Assembly (NCBI RefSeq): GCF_030690345.1
Contig: NZ_JAUYGV010000001.1
Span: 620,001-684,000, forward strand
Length of the DNA: 64,000 nucleotides
From: Rheinheimera sp.
GTDB taxonomy: Bacteria > Pseudomonadota > Gammaproteobacteria > Enterobacterales > Alteromonadaceae
Direction of reading: 5' to 3'
Shown: piece after piece, positions 62,978-64,000 of the stretch
Position numbering within the stretch: the first letter of the stretch is position 1
How the letters are laid out: every line of letters starts with the position of its first letter
Notes under the pieces: model-generated
The model's database searches: none
Told to the model about the DNA's origin: nothing
The model's input: only the letters and a program-made list of their open reading frames with translations
Made by a program: the position numbers and the translations under genes

Positions 62978-64000
62978 TTAGATTTTGAACTCGTCTCGCA
63001 TCTCATCTATCAGCTTGTAGACGTCAGTGAGGAGCTCGATTTTTTTCTTCATTTCACTGACACCCCCAGAGGTATCATCCAACGCTTCCAGCTTTGATTT
63101 AATCGTTTTGTAAGTATCAGAAATCAAACCTATCGCTGTTGTTTTTCGATATTCAGCTTGAGCAGCCCTGAAATCATTAAGATCAATACTTACAACGCCG
63201 TTGGTTGATAAGAATCTTCCCCCTACTTCAGGATCTGCGAAGTATTCACGTAGGTCGTGAGGGTTAACTCTCATTGAATTCGTGTCTTGGTATACTTTAT
63301 GGAGATCTCTAACGTGCTTGGTATTAATCAGCAGACCTTCATTTGGTAAGCGTGTGTAGCGTTTGAACCAGCAAAAAGGATCGAAATCATTGTATACAGG
63401 GTAAAACTCCTTACAGACTCCCGGTTTACTTGGGCTATGGTCAGTCACTATAGATGACATAGGATCATCCATTCGTGTAACCATGTGAGTGAGTCTAGAA
63501 ACGGTCGCTATTGACCACAATTGATCTAACCCAAAATTGATTGGGTCTAGCCGACTCGTATAGAGTTGCGTCAAGCAATCGTGAATAAATGCAGTACCCA
63601 ATGAATGAGCAACAATTATGAAATGTTGACCATTTAGATCATTGATAGATGCTTCAATTTCATCTCCAATTGCTTTGTGAAGCTTGATTAATTGATGACC
63701 GCGTAAAGCTCCCGTCAAATAAAAGAGAACATCTAGCACATGTGTGTACAAGAAATCATCACCATCAAATTCTGCAGTTACAGCAAGTATTTTCTGTATC
63801 AGACTGGGCGATAACGAGAGAGAATCTTTAATATCACCCTTGAGATGCGTAACAAATTCCTTTCTTTTCTCATCCCAGTATTCGGAGTAGTTGAATGCCT
63901 TTACGGTAAATGCATCATTGACATCGAAACTATTGTTGCCAAAAAATCCCATGCATTGCTGTAGCCCTACTTTAAATTCTTCTTTGACCGAAGCATCGGA
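62978..64000 (-). CDS. Serine alpha/beta hydrolase (lipase-like), N-terminus outside window
   Basis: The frame is open to the right edge, so the true start is beyond 64000; an internal ATG lies at 63952. Counting from that ATG, the serine elbow is VAHSLGT (S117), an Asp is found in YNDFDPF (189 or 191) and the His in NPHDLREYF (H232): a plausible Ser-Asp-His triad. A helix-rich tail follows. No substrate can be named; lipid or ester hydrolysis is likely. The N-terminal HG oxyanion segment expected in this fold should lie outside. It is the first visible gene of the AT-rich unit. Confidence 0.7.
   Translation of the reverse strand, partial: SDASVKEEFKVGLQQCMGFFGNNSFDVNDAFTVKAFNYSEYWDEKRKEFVTHLKGDIKDSLSLSPSLIQKILAVTAEFDGDDFLYTHVLDVLFYLTGALRGHQLIKLHKAIGDEIEASINDLNGQHFIIVAHSLGTAFIHDCLTQLYTSRLDPINFGLDQLWSIATVSRLTHMVTRMDDPMSSIVTDHSPSKPGVCKEFYPVYNDFDPFCWFKRYTRLPNEGLLINTKHVRDLHKVYQDTNSMRVNPHDLREYFADPEVGGRFLSTNGVVSIDLNDFRAAQAEYRKTTAIGLISDTYKTIKSKLEALDDTSGGVSEMKKKIELLTDVYKLIDEMRDEFKI

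Noticed and set aside
1-64000. CRISPR arrays, tRNA, rRNA, IS elements or prophage genes
   Set aside because: None was seen on reading both strands: no regular direct repeats with spacers, no transposase or integrase frames, no cloverleaf or rRNA motifs.

Overview
The window looks like a chromosomal segment of an aquatic gammaproteobacterium of the Rheinheimera/Alishewanella type. This is inferred from moderate GC, many TonB-dependent receptors, glutamine-rich proteins and the gene families present; no rRNA or tRNA marker is available to confirm it. Genes are dense, on both strands, with short intergenic gaps. No tRNA, rRNA, CRISPR array, IS element or integrase was recognised.

Layout. 0-6.5 kb: a truncated hypothetical gene, a ferredoxin-reductase/fatty-acid-desaturase operon preceded by two near-identical palindromes, a CBS/DUF4199 pair, a TetR regulator, a DUF2254 membrane protein and a SIMPL protein. 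6.5-13.2 kb: an M1 aminopeptidase, a divergent LysR/SbtA bicarbonate transporter pair, and a cueR-copA copper-efflux operon with a textbook 19-bp-spacer promoter. 13.3-20.1 kb: DCC, unknown and DUF3429 genes, a TonB receptor behind a strong Fur box, and a second TonB receptor with an OprC-type CxxxM copper motif coupled to a frameshifted PepSY gene. 20.1-33.6 kb: four regulator/target divergons (SDR, esterase, alpha/beta hydrolase, MFS operon), a fosmidomycin-type MFS pump, a two-domain TlpA protein, an SCO operon containing a gene broken by an in-frame TGA, and a MATE pump. 33.6-47.4 kb: DUF2383, EEP phosphatase, aldo/keto reductase, a multi-PAS histidine kinase, an OmpA-like lipoprotein, two Rnk-type proteins, glutaredoxin, methyltransferase, AhpD-like protein, azoreductase and a MocR regulator. 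47.4-54.8 kb: a Fur-linked TonB siderophore receptor, a periplasmic solute-binding protein, a signal-peptide-bearing KatG and an RhlE-type helicase. 54.9-59.3 kb: two GNATs, creA, an HxlR/NTF2-like pair, a coiled-coil orphan and a PrlF-YhaV toxin-antitoxin module.

The last 4.7 kb (about 59.3-64.0 kb) is visibly AT-richer and holds three closely spaced minus-strand genes: a serine alpha/beta hydrolase cut by the window edge, a secreted protein of unknown family, and a 796-residue protein with a large periplasmic region and a large cytoplasmic region. I recognise no known system here; it is the best candidate for something undescribed.

Two decayed copies of the creA 3' end (58173-58209 and 59234-59288) lie in direct orientation after successive accessory modules, the second at the border of the AT-rich island. 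A DUF3429 3'-end remnant lies beyond a TonB receptor, the MATE 3' tail is duplicated, and a PhzF N-terminus is cut off against an MFS gene. Together these suggest repeated module acquisition at gene 3' ends.
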